From: Rhytidiadelphus loreus
Taxonomy: Eukaryota > Streptophyta > Bryopsida > Hypnales > Hylocomiaceae
Length of the DNA: 64,000 nt
Assembly: GCA_947034895.1 (NCBI GenBank)
Contig: OX344762.1
Location: forward strand, 84,562,981-84,626,980
Direction of reading: 5' to 3'
Below the pieces are notes generated by a model. It was not told the DNA's origin. It worked only from the letters and a program-made list of their open reading frames with translations, and ran no database searches. Position numbers and translations under genes: made by a program. Shown piece by piece: positions 1-10,740 of the stretch; positions within the stretch are counted from its first letter, which is position 1, and each line of letters opens with the position of its first letter.

Positions 1-480
1 CAAAGAGCAAAAAAAATCTTTACAAATTTCTTTTTTGTGTATTTAACCGCAAGACTAGTATAAGTATGTGTGGAAGAAATTTCAAAAACTTTCACCACGT
101 AAATTCATTGTGAGGAAATTGAACCCTAAGAAGGGGTTGCTTTGTAATACAAAAGTTTGAGTGGGAAAGAGCCTTCTCAATTCACTAATGGGGCCAAGAA
201 TTGCATAATTGGCTAAGAAATTCATCATAGTTATCCAATTCATCTCCATGATTTCATAAATCACATGCCTCCCACAAGTATCTACACGCCAAGTAGACAC
301 TTCCAACCTTGAGTGTTCCTCCATGGTGGTACTAGTGATAATGTAGACATACTCATACTTACTTCAATTAGTACTAAAAGTAGTAAGAAAATTCAAAGCC
401 TCTTAATAGGGCTCAACTTCTTTTCAATGGCAAGATATTTGAGTATGTTCCATGATTAGATTATTTGAATCTTCTTGTCT
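1..480. other. AT-rich intergenic DNA, no gene seen
   Basis: No splice-consistent or recognisable coding sequence was seen on either strand. The open frames here are short and lack plant codon bias. Confidence 0.6.
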
Positions 481-1112
481 TAAAAATTCTGCACTATAGA
501 TTTTGAATAAAAAGAAATTTATGTTGAAGATTTGATTCAAAAGCTTAGGAATTTTTTTCTTAAAAACACAAATGATTTTCATTCTTTAAAAATTTGTTAA
601 ATAGAGATAGATACAAGATTGAAGGGAAAATCTAAATTGTCAATAGCTTCAAAATAGAATTTAAACACACTAATTCCAATGGTGAGATAACAAACATACT
701 TCACATTGTGGATTTTTTTTTTTTTTAAATTGTAAAAATTGAGTTCAAAAACAAATTCAATACATTATTTTTTCAAAAAAATTTAATGATTGTCTACAAA
801 ACAAAAAGCTCCATAACTTTCACATCACTAATCCAAATAGAATGAGTTAAATCTTTCTATATAGACTAAAATATAAACTATGTGAAAAGAAATTAGAAAA
901 TTCTATTTCAAATTTTTGTGGACATTTTTTGTTGCCTAGTCTTCCTCATTTTGAGGTTATTGTGGCATAATTTTGCTCTTGGGCACTAATTGAAATAAAA
1001 ATTATATTTCCAAAAAGCTAATGTAGTTTTTTTATCTTACAAAAAAGTTTCACAAAATCACATCAAAAATTGAGGTTACGCGAGCCTACCTAAAATCTAT
1101 TTCGCCCTCCAA
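481..1112 (-). repeat. Dispersed AT-rich repeat, copy 1 (family B)
   Basis: This stretch resembles 20640-21235 (same strand) and 27950-28570 and 29440-29920 (opposite strand). Shared landmarks are a run about a species 'tacaagattgaa', a block 'ccaatggtgagat', the motif CATAACTTTCACATCACTAA near 811, and an 'aattgaaataaaaat' block. It ends exactly where the CACTA-type element starts. No coding capacity was found. It may be a retroelement relic, but the class is not determined. Confidence 0.5.
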
Positions 1113-2310
1113 CACTATAAGAAATCCACATTTTGGCTATGTTTTACTACTAACGCATGATGTCCAATAGAACATGATGATGTCAAAGGAAATTTGGCTC
1201 GACAAGGTAGATTTTTGTGGACATTGCGAAGAACATTGGCACGTTATTGTAAATCTAAGTTGATATTATCATTGTTGCTAATGTTTTAGTTGATATGACT
1301 GAAGACATGCTAATGTTTTGGAGGATGTCCAAAAAAAACTTAAATTGCTATGTCAGCAAGTAAATCCATTTTGACTATGAGTAAGTTAGTAAAAATTACT
1401 ATAGTTTATAGTAAAATGTTGACCATATGTAAAAAAAATTGGAGAAGGGCAACCACATGACAAGCTTTGAAAAAAAGGAAAATGGATGGATGTGTAATAT
1501 GGTTAAAAAGAAATGGTCTTTATACAAAAAGTGTGGAAGGAAGTGAAACAATCCATATGGGATATGTATAGCAAGAGTTGTGTTCAACGAAGAATGTCTA
1601 AAACAACGTCAAGATGTACAATGGTCAAGTTCCCATATTCTAATTATCCCATATTGTTTGTCTCACCATGGACAGATAGTAAATATAAATATAGCCTCTC
1701 TATCCTTTATTCTCATTAACTTTTGATGAAGCAATTCCTTTATTTTGCCATCAAAAATTCTCTTGATGGTAGTTGTTAATTTTTCACTAGTTCTTATTGA
1801 ATTCAAAATTTTTGCTTATTCATTTAATTTATTTTAAATAATTATATTTTGTTGATTTTACCTTATAGATAGGGATTGCACCAATTGATGTCTCAAAAAT
1901 TGTCTAATTTGACATTTCAAAAAACAAAAATCAAAACCAATTGCCATGTCACCAAAATGGGACCAAAACCAACTGCTATGTCAAAAATTAGAGAGGTCTA
2001 AGTCACAATCCACATCACTCATTGGATGGATGAAAAAATATCCTATGTGGTACTGCCCACCCAAGTCATGCTTACGTGATAGTGACTTGTCCAACACGTG
2101 GCTCATTTTGGAGAGCTTCAAAGATTGCGTTTTTTGCAATATTAAAAAAAAAAAAAAAAAATCTTGCATGTTTTTTGTGATTTTCACACATTTTTTGCTT
2201 GTCAATTATAACAGATTCTAGGAGACATCTATGTTGATCACTTATCCGTCAAATCGAACGTCCTCTCTTGTTTTTTAAGATGTAAAAAAAAACTCAATTT
2301 TCTTATAGTG
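1113..2310. mobile_element. CACTA-type non-autonomous DNA transposon
   Basis: The left end reads CACTATAAGAAAT and the right end is the inverted complement of CACTATAAGAAAA. CACTA/EnSpm elements begin this way. The 1.2-kb interior has no transposase-like frame, so the element is probably non-autonomous. The expected 3-bp target duplication is not exact: CAA on the left, AAT on the right. That weakens the boundary call a little. Confidence 0.6.
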
Positions 2311-3465
2311 AATGTAGGCATGTAAGCATGAAGTTTTTTTAAAATTTATTATGGCCTTTGATATAAAGATGTTGTAGTTTGTAGCTCACAAGATTAGATA
2401 GGATGGCAAGGAAAAAAGATGCTTGCAAGGAACTTGAATGCGCTACGGGAAGTTTTGGAGCAATAGAAATATTTTTAGTAATTTGTGATGTAGTCTATAG
2501 GTGAGTGACTAGGATATAGGAAATTTGAATATTTTAGAGCAACTTTTTGCCAATTCCATCTAGGTCTTGGCCTAAAATTCACCAAATCTTTCTTGTTATA
2601 ATAAATTATATAACTCAAATCAATGGATCAATAGAATTTAAACTAGAAAAAATAACTTCATCATTGTACATTTGATTGTCACATGGGCAATATAGAAAAA
2701 TCCCAAAAAAAAAAAATTGTTTAGGAACTGATTTTGTCTATCTTTTCATTTGCATTTTGGTCTTGAATAACCACCTTCAACTAAAATTGCCAGAAGTTTT
2801 TAAGAGCTACCAATAAAAATTGGAGAATTTTATTTGATATATAAATTTATTAAAATAATAAAATAAAATAATAAAATATAAATTAAGAAAGAAAGAAAGA
2901 AAGAAAGAAATAGTAAAATTAAAAATTAGAAGATCAAAGTTCATGTAGGACATATAAGTAGTAGCCTCCCTTCCCAAAATGAAATTTTTGATAAATCTAA
3001 AACAATAGAAGTGTCCGTTCTTTATAGGACCCATAGAACAATGAAATTGCTATGATGTACACGATTAGAAGATGGATGTGGGTAGAACTTTATATGTCCT
3101 ACATGAACTTTGAAAAATGTTGTATGAATTGCACCACAAAATGTTGTTTTATTAGAACTTGAAAATATTGTTTGGAAGCTATTGGATGTTGTCTTTTTCT
3201 ACATGACATTGAATTGTTCATTTGAAATGCAAGTAGGCATATTGGTTTGTAAACTTGGAAGCATAGGCCTAGAGCCTACATTTTTTGAAGTATTTCTTTT
3301 AGATTTTTGGTTTAAGATCCAAAATTGTGGTTTGGGAAATTTTATAATTTATAATTAAGGAACACAAAATAGGTCATTAGAGTATACTTTATGAATGTTT
3401 CACAAAAATTATATAAAATCCTCAACCCTTCCTCCAACAAGAGATCCCTCTTAGGGCGGAAACAA
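2311..3465. other. AT-rich intergenic DNA with a (GAAA)n tract
   Basis: No gene was recognised. A short GAAA microsatellite lies at about 2886-2910. Confidence 0.5.
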
Positions 3466-3681
3466 GGGTTGTTGTTGTATGAACCTAAAAGACTATACAC
3501 ATATATTACATGTTTCTATATTATTGAAACCTTCTATGATATACTGTAACCATGTTATAGATACCTATATTATAGGTGTTTATATTGTAAGCACCTTCAA
3601 TGGTTATAAGATATCTATTTATCCATATACTTAAGTTCCATATGCTCACATTTTTATGCTCACACACTAACATCATTGAGG
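3466..3681. mobile_element. Short TIR element, GTTGCTATT family (degenerate copy)
   Basis: The left end (GGTTGTTGTTGTATGA) and the complement of the right end (ATGTTAGTGTGTGAGC) match, imperfectly, the termini at 7577-8592, 50079-50499 and 51496-51741. The interior has the same 'cctatattataggtgtttatattgtaagcacc' type sequence as the 50- and 51-kb copies. This is the most diverged of the four copies. Confidence 0.45.
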
Positions 3682-4565
3682 CTAAAGCTCCATTCTCAAA
3701 AAGATGATATTGAGAAATTCATGAAATTCTCTATCGAGTCCAAGTTATAGATTGATAGGTTCAAACGATAGTTGTATGGATGTACAATAATTAGAGGAAA
3801 CAAAGGTACAATGCATCATTTTTCATGGTCATAGGTAACATACTTTTAATCTTGTTAGGTCCCTCTCGTACCCGAATATATTTGAACAATTCACTTAAAA
3901 ACTTGAAAACTTTTCGAATTTGGTGATTTAGGTTATTTTTTTGGTTATAGGGTACATACCTTTTTAATAGTCATAGGTACCATGCTTTGCTAAACATCAA
4001 TTTTTTTAAACAAACCCACCACTTTTTAAGTTTTCAAAGACAATCTCTAAAATTTCAATTTTTTTTGTTACCAAACTCTAAGCTCGCTAAGCCTAAGCTC
4101 AAGGCTCATAGGCATGCATTTCTAGGATCCTACACTAATGTCATTGGTCACTTGAGTACATATTAGGACTTTAGAGGTTAACTATTGATGGTTTAGTAAA
4201 CTTAATAGTGTGAGATCATCAAATTCATGATTACATGAATTGCCTTAAGAAATTTGGTTTACTCAAGTTCACAACCTTGGTACCTAAATACATCTCGTGA
4301 TGGGATTATAAAAAAATTCTTGTGTAAGGTATAGATTTTAGAGGGAGAAAAACCCAATGGAAAAATTTCACAATGCATTTAGATTTGGAATGAAATTTTG
4401 TGAAATCCCACATGAAGACTTTGGTATAGTGATGATTGTTTCCAAGGGAATTTTGGTTATCATTGTGTGCGTCAAAATTAGTTTTCATCATTTACATGGG
4501 TCATGATTTTGATTGAGATGGAGCTAAATGTTATAGAAAAGACAAGGAGGATTAAGATTGTAATA
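3682..4565. other. Intergenic DNA, no gene seen
   Basis: AT-rich sequence with short random frames. A second fragment ending in a 'ctcataggcatg...cactaatgtcattgg' block near 4100-4145 may be another degenerate terminus of the GTTGCTATT family. Confidence 0.4.
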
Positions 4566-5262
4566 TTTTCTCTGAAGGACCAAACTTTGTTTTTTGACAA
4601 CATAGCAATTCTAGGCAACTCAGTACAAATGAAATTTTTATTTATTTTTCTTTGAAATTTCTACACAACATGTGCCCAAGGAGTAACTTTAAGGCCCAAC
4701 AGTTTTCATAACTTTTGACTATATGGTTCAAAAGTTATTGCATGATATGTAATTTTCAGTGTTTGGTAGGCAACCTGAGCAAAAAAAAAACTTCTTTGAA
4801 AATCACTTTTAAAAAAAATAAAAAATAAAAATTTATTCTCTAGATTTATATATATGTGGTAGGATTTGAATCATTCCATTTTGATTAATGAGATGAAAGT
4901 TATGAGGAATTTTAGTTTGGATTAGTTTGTGGGTAGTTATCGAATCTCTACTCTAAAATAAACTTTGAAGTCCTTTATTTAACTCAATTTTAAAATATTT
5001 TTGAAAAAAATAAAACAGTAGGTGTATATTGTTTATTGCAACATTACAACCATTGAGATTGGCATTTTTAAGTTTCATAAATAAATTGTTAACAATTTAA
5101 TATTTTTAAACATTCTCTACTTCTTTCTACTTACTATTTTTTTCCTATATGTTGTACAATTTCAAATGATTTGAAAATTTACAAGATCCTACGGTTAGAT
5201 GTTTCTAAAAATGTTTAAAAAAAAATGTACTTGTCCTAGAAATGACAGTTTTGGAGCAGTTT
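4566..5262 (+). repeat. Dispersed repeat, family A copy 1
   Basis: Landmarks in order are 'ggaccaaactttgttttttg', 'catgtgcccaaggagtaactttaaggc', 'aaaagttattgcatgatatgta', 'tgaatcattccattttgatt', and a tail near 'tcctatatgttgtacaatttc'. The same order occurs at 18151-18965 and 54175-54760, and inverted at 16925-17762 and 57590-57900. No protein-coding frame is kept between copies. Confidence 0.6.
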
Positions 5263-5338
5263 TGGTGAAATCATAGTCTATGACGTTTAGGGGTTAATAC
5301 CTAAAACATGGTCATGAATGAACACTTCATGACTCAAA

Positions 5339-5636
5339 ACCACTACAAAATTACGTGTTTTTTTGCTACTTTGGAGTGTTGCGAGTCCCCGTCTCGAAAC
5401 CCGTCGAAACCCGCCATTTGCAAGTTGCGCTGACCTAGCCGAGAGACTGCCAGGTCACTTTTTTTGAAAAAATAAGAAAATAAGAAAATAAAACTTTGTT
5501 TTTCATGTTAAGGATTAAATTTTTTTTTTTTTTTTTTTGAATAAAAAATCTGGCATCGGCGTTCGATGAGACCAGGGGAACAAAGTTGAGAACAAGCCTA
5601 AAATGGCCCTCCAACCCCCCCGGATCTCATCTAATG
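5339..5636. mobile_element. Possible small TIR element with homopolymer core
   Basis: This segment has GC-rich ends around a poly-A/T core that includes a run of 18 T. The right end 'ggatctcatctaatg' matches the CATTAGATG termini of the elements at 22879, 25901 and 55545. The left end cannot be fixed, and CACTACAAAATT at 5339 may belong to something else. Confidence 0.3.
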
Positions 5637-5884
5637 CTTTTCAAAAACAATCCTTAAAGTGGACTACCTATTACCATAGGTGAAGAGCAAGATCGACAGA
5701 AAATAGTTATTTTTAAGAATGCCGAAAATGAAATAAATAAAATTATAAAAATAAATTGCCAAATTCAGCAAGAATTAAATGAACAAGTTGTTCTAAAAAA
5801 ATATAATTTTCAATCTAGAAGCCAAAATGTTCAAAGATTATGTATGATCAAGTACATTTTTCATCACCATCTAAAGGAAAATCT

Positions 5885-6240
5885 AATTTGACACTTCATG
5901 AGAATGGAGGGTGGAGAGGTCGTCTTTATAATGAAATCCGCATTTCCTTATGAACCCTCAAAGGATATGGGATAATTTGAAGGTTGAGCTTCTACTAATC
6001 CTAACCATTAATATATCTCACATGGATTGCTTTACCTCTTACCATCCAATTTGTATAAAGATATTTTCTTTCTCAACTTCAAACACATCCTTGTAATTGA
6101 CTTTTGGAGTTGTGTGAGAAACCTTTGGATTCATTTCAATATAATGTTGAATTACCAGAATTTTAGTTTTAAAAATGCCGACCCTTCTTTGAGAACTTTA
6201 ATTAAATATTTGGCATTAAAGTGTTGACCCTTCCCTTCAC
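5885..6240 (+). repeat. Dispersed promoter-like repeat, copy 1
   Basis: This ~350-bp block matches 33688-33990 closely in order: 'gagaatggagg', 'tttataatgaaat', 'ggatatgggataatttg', 'ttacctcttaccatcc', 'aatttgtataaa', then a downstream stretch ending in 'atgttgaattacc'. Related pieces occur at about 19496-19600 and 21885-22020. The TATA-like 'tgtataaa' 5' of a conserved leader resembles an LTR U3/R region, but no flanking retrotransposon was recognised. Confidence 0.5.
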
Positions 6241-7576
6241 CTACAGTAATTTTCACATATACATGCATCCAAAGGGTATTTATAAGAAGGTGTTATCTTT
6301 CCTTTCATGATTTATTTGGGTACCATATTGTTACCTAATTTTCCAATACTAAGCGTTATATGTGGGGCTATTGTTTGTTTAAATTTTGTTTACAATCTTT
6401 TTTTGGTAGACTATGTTTGTTTAAGAGCTTTGATTATTGGTTTTGAACAATTTAGTACAATTTAACAACAAACGGCTACAAAAATACATCATTACATTGA
6501 ACAAGGCAAACTATTAAATATAATTGAAGAGTTAGCATATTTAGTCATAATTTTTAGTATTACATAGACTAGAACTATGAATGTTGTACACTCAAGTAAG
6601 AAGAATGACTACGAATTTAAGCAACCTATATGATTCATATGAACATTGCAGTTATACAACAACAAACAAAGCATTTTGCTTAGAATATACCTTTACAAAT
6701 TCAAAAACAAAGAGGCTTTTGAGGTTTTGTAAATGGTTTCTCTAATGACATGCATGCAATCCTAAATACATTATTGAATTTCAGAACTTGCATCAACACA
6801 TTGCTTTGGTGATAGAAAAAGACATAGACACTACAATTTGAAATAGTCTAATAACAACAACTTCGTGTCATCATATTTCAAAATAAAAAGTCCAATCCTG
6901 TAGATTAAGGTTTGTATCAATGTAAATTCATATCTTCCCCAAAAAACTGTTTGATCCCTTGCTTCAAAATTACAACTTAATGACCTACACTAAACCTCGG
7001 AGAAATATATCAAACATGTGAAAAAGAAAAAGAAGAGTTATTATCTACACACAACCATTTCTAGATCCAATGAGCATGCACCATATTGCTTGAGCCAATC
7101 CTTGTGCAAAATAATCTACCTCCACCTTGGTGGATATACATCTTCCCTTTAACAAATCACAGAGAAACCAAAGCTTGATGACACTAAGTTGTGCAACTAC
7201 CAACTTCATGAGGCAAGGGGTGGCAAAACTAGTTTCTCCTAAATGCACACCAATTTTGATGATATATAAATAGTCACCACCTACTATGAAATTTACAACT
7301 TCAAAGGTGGGATGTGCATGCATGCATTTTGTTATGGACAACCTCAACACATGGTATTCCAAATGTGTGTCCACCTACAAGTTCAACATTCATCCCAATC
7401 AATAATAAATAGAAAATATGTGATAACTTAAGAAATTATTAGGCACACCTTTTCCTTTGCCACTCATGCTCATGTAATCTCACAAATAGAATTGTTGCCC
7501 ATGGTTTTAGGGATTAGGGTAGTACTTCATCTTAAGATGGGCACATATATCTACAAGTTGTGATGGTGGACAAGCA
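6241..7576. other. Intergenic DNA, no gene seen
   Basis: A 109-codon frame on the minus strand (7045-7374) is the longest here. It has no recognisable domain or flanking splice structure, so it is not called a gene. Confidence 0.5.
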
Positions 7577-8592
7577 GCGATGCTATTTTGTGAGCCTATG
7601 AGTGTTCAGTAGGGATTATCTGAGTGTTGAGCTTAGAAATTTGAAAAAGCACAACAAAACTTAATAACATTTCTAACAATAGATTTCATCTAAAATTTTT
7701 GGCCAAAATTTACTATTTTTAGTAAATTTTAGTACCTATTACTATGGACCTACTACCGTGGACCTATTACCGTGGTTATGTAGAATTCACATGGAAATTA
7801 TAATTTTCAATATTGTTTAAAATATTAGAATTATACAGTTTTAAAATGATGAACTTAATTGATGTGAAAGATGAATGGAGATGGAAATAAGTTGTATAGA
7901 ATATTGGTTGATCACTGTATAGCAATGTGGCTCCTCTCGGGGCTAATAAAAAAATACCGATAATTTTTTTTTGATGCATTGTTATTGAACTTGTTTAGAT
8001 TTTAGAAAAAAATTTGTTGATAAGAACTACTATCTTGTAGAAGTGTGAGTCCTCTCAAGGTTGATGGGAGGTACCTACACTTCTACCTTGATGTGTTGGT
8101 AATCGGACTTGTTAAGATTTTGGAAGAAAATATTTGGTTGACAAGGACTATTTTTGTAAGGAATGAGCTTAGTTACACCAAATTGTTGATTAGTTGATCA
8201 CTGTTCTCTTATAGGACCTCCAAGGATCCAATTCTTCTATTTTTATTTTCTTACTTTTTTTCCCCTACTACAAGGGGGCTCCCCTCGGCGCCGAGGGGAC
8301 CCAAGCAACAAGAGGGGATTGATTATAATCTCAATGGAACAATTTTAGTTGATTTCAAACAAATCTTAATTAATAACCAATTTTTCTTCTTCTTAAAATC
8401 TAGCAAAGTCTAATAAGTAGCACAATCATCAAGGTTGTTCAAGGGACCACGGTAATAGGTCCATGGTAATAGGTTCATAATAATAGTTACTAAAATTTAC
8501 CAAAAATAATAAATTTTGACCAAAATTTTTAGATGGGATTTCTAAAAACGTATATGCTCATAGGCTTAGATGCTCACAAAATAGCAACCTTG
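7577..8592. mobile_element. 1.0-kb foldback/TIR element, GTTGCTATT family
   Basis: The left terminus GATGCTATTTTGTGAGCCTA and the complement of the right terminus GGTTGCTATTTTGTGAGCAT match. The inverted homology runs inward for about 150-200 bp, through 'ccaaaatttactatttttag' and 'ggacctattaccgtgg' on the left and their complements on the right (about 8440-8592). The flanks are GGTGGACAAGCA (left) and GGTGGGCAAGCA (right), a likely target-site duplication of 9-12 bp. A duplication near 9 bp would suit Mutator-like elements. No transposase frame was seen. Confidence 0.65.
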
Positions 8593-8738
8593 GGTGGGCA
8601 AGCATGTCCTCATTTGAGCCATTGCTATTACTCTAAGTGCCATATGAATATTTGATGTACTCAAATAGGTCAAAGAAACAATTCTTGGAGTTGTAAGAAA
8701 GAAAGGTGCATGATATATACTTGACAATGAAAATCATT

Positions 8739-8808
8739 CACTAGTAGAAAAATTTATTGATGATCAACGCGACCAAAACAACAGACTGGGCTTGATTTTC
8801 TACTAGTG
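8739..8808. mobile_element. 70-bp CACTA-like mini-element with 3-bp TSD
   Basis: It starts CACTAGTAGAAAA and ends in the exact inverted complement TTTTCTACTAGTG. It is flanked on both sides by ATT (8736-8738 and 8809-8811). The terminus type and 3-bp duplication match the CACTA superfamily. At 70 bp it has almost no interior. Confidence 0.7.
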
Positions 8809-8811
8809 ATT

Positions 8812-9319
8812 GCATCAATATTCAACTCAAATTGAACTTTCAATAGATAATTATTTTTAGGAATTTTGTGTTCACTTTTTAGACAAATTTTGTAAATTTA
8901 TAACATTAGACTCACTTTGAATGGACACCCTTGAAGCACAAAATGTCTCAACTTTCATTGGTTGCTTCTCAAAGGGCCTACTCAACATTAGTCTTAAAAA
9001 TGTATGTGAGTTCAAAGATAGGATATTTAAAAAAATTGAAGCAAAAAATTTAAATGTTTTTACTTACAATACATGGGGCTTGTATTGGACTTGTAACAAA
9101 CATAGGATGTAAATCTAATTCGGAGACTTTACTTAGAGCATCCAATCATTAGAAACTTGTCTCAACTTTCAAAATTTGCAATATATTATTAGAGTGTTGG
9201 AAAATTACAAAACCACTTGGATTGCATTTCTCTCAGGGTCATTAATAATCTCATGAAATTTATTTGTTCATTTGTCCTTTTAAGTAGGGGGACTAGAAAA
9301 AGTGCCACTTTCACTTGTT
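8812..9319. other. Intergenic DNA, no gene seen
   Basis: Only short random frames; nothing recognised. Confidence 0.5.
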
Positions 9320-9825
9320 ACCATTTATACGAGCATGCATACCTTAAGTTAAGTTGTTTTGTTTGTTACAGTGAGATCTCCTGGACCTTCCATCTTCCAT
9401 TCACAAGCTTGGTACTGTCAAAAAGCTCTCCATGAAGAGGGGTGTATGGGCTTTGCTTCATAGCATTTGGATTTAGGGTATAAAAATTATGGATTTTCAA
9501 AGTTTTTATGAATTAAAAAATTAATTTTAGTTTTATTTTGGTTGTGACAATGGCACATGGCACACTAGTCCATACCTTAAGTTAAACTATTTGTTTTGTG
9601 TTGTTTGTTTTGTTTGTTACAATGAGATCTCTGGAACCGTACATCCTCCAATTGCATTCTTGGTACTGTTGAAAACCTCAGCGAGAAGAGGTACACAGGC
9701 TTTGTTTCATGGCGTTCTGATTCAGGGTGTAAAAGTTATTAGTTTTTGAGTTATTTATGAATTTAAAAAATGAAAATTTTACTTTTACTTTTATTTTGGT
9801 TGTGTCGTCAACGGCACAGGGCACG
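9320..9825. repeat. Tandem duplication of a ~250-bp unit (family C)
   Basis: Two adjacent units (about 9320-9570 and 9571-9825) share, in order, 'accttaagttaa', 'tttgttacagtgagatctc', 'cttggtactgt', 'gaagaggtacacaggctttg' and 'ttttattttggttgtg'. Inverted relatives lie at about 23225-23440 and 53215-53455. The unit has no coding frame conserved between copies. Confidence 0.6.
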
Positions 9826-10740
9826 CTAAGTTAGTAGAGAATGAGTACGCAAGAATCGAACGCCGGCATGATCGCCAAAGAGGGTTTAGGGCTTATACCA
9901 TCCACGGGAACCGGAGCCCGCGTGCTTGTGCGCTGGACCGTCCATGGCCGTGGATATGGTCGTCATCCCGAGGCCATCACAACCATAGCGTGACACAAGC
10001 TCGGAAAACCAATCCGCAGATTCTTCTTGCCACTGAAAATGAGGATCCATGCGAAGAATCCGAGGTCACTCGTCGTCTTGTCCTCTCCGAATTCGCCGCT
10101 CAACGGGAGCTTTTCAGAAGAATATGGAGGAGAGCTTGCAAATCGTGATTGAATGCAAGTGCTCCGCAAACTTTGGCAGAGAATCTGCAACAGGGGATAC
10201 ATTACACTCCTGCCTAGTATGAATCGAGAGGCTTCAATGGCGATATGACAATTATATCGGATCGAAGTTTATAGCACGAAGATTGCAGGCTTGTAGTGAA
10301 TTTACTGTATTAGTATCTAGTCGCTGATTCCTGCGTCACGTGCCGGCCACTCGCATTCTCCTTGTTGTTCCAGATTCTTCATCACTCACGTCTTCTTCTC
10401 CTTCGCAAGCTCTAATCGAGTCTTCTTCGGAGGTTGTGCGTTCAGATTGTGTTGTCCATTCCTTTACGAGAACGCATTTGAGTTGAGCCTCTGGCACTGG
10501 CAGTGTTGGATATTGCTTCTGTTCGAAAGATTCGTTTCGAGAGGGTTGTAGGAATCTTTCGCAAGGAATTTGAGAGGTCGTTTGCGAGATCAAGGAATTG
10601 GGATTGTCATTCTATTTTTCTTGTGGTTCTTGTGAGTTTTCCCAATTAGGTTGCCTCTATGCGCTTGGGAACTGCAAGGGTTCGAGTTTGGTCTGTGAAG
10701 GAGGTTTGGAGGAGAGAGATGTGAGCTGGGAGGTGCCACT
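9826..10740 (+). promoter_or_regulatory. Upstream region of the ACC-synthase-like gene, with a G-box
   Basis: Base composition rises from AT-rich to mixed here, as in the transcribed region that follows. A CACGTG G-box is at 10337-10342, about 400 bp before the start codon. No clear TATA box was found. The 10360-10740 part is pyrimidine-rich and probably 5' UTR. No upstream gene was recognised. Confidence 0.35.

Noticed and set aside
7045..7374. 109-codon minus-strand frame
   Set aside because: No recognisable family and no regulatory or splice context.
9841..9910. tRNA- or SINE-like B box (GTTCGATTC) on the minus strand
   Set aside because: The A box is poor, no cloverleaf with a 7-bp acceptor stem could be drawn, and no tail typical of a SINE follows.
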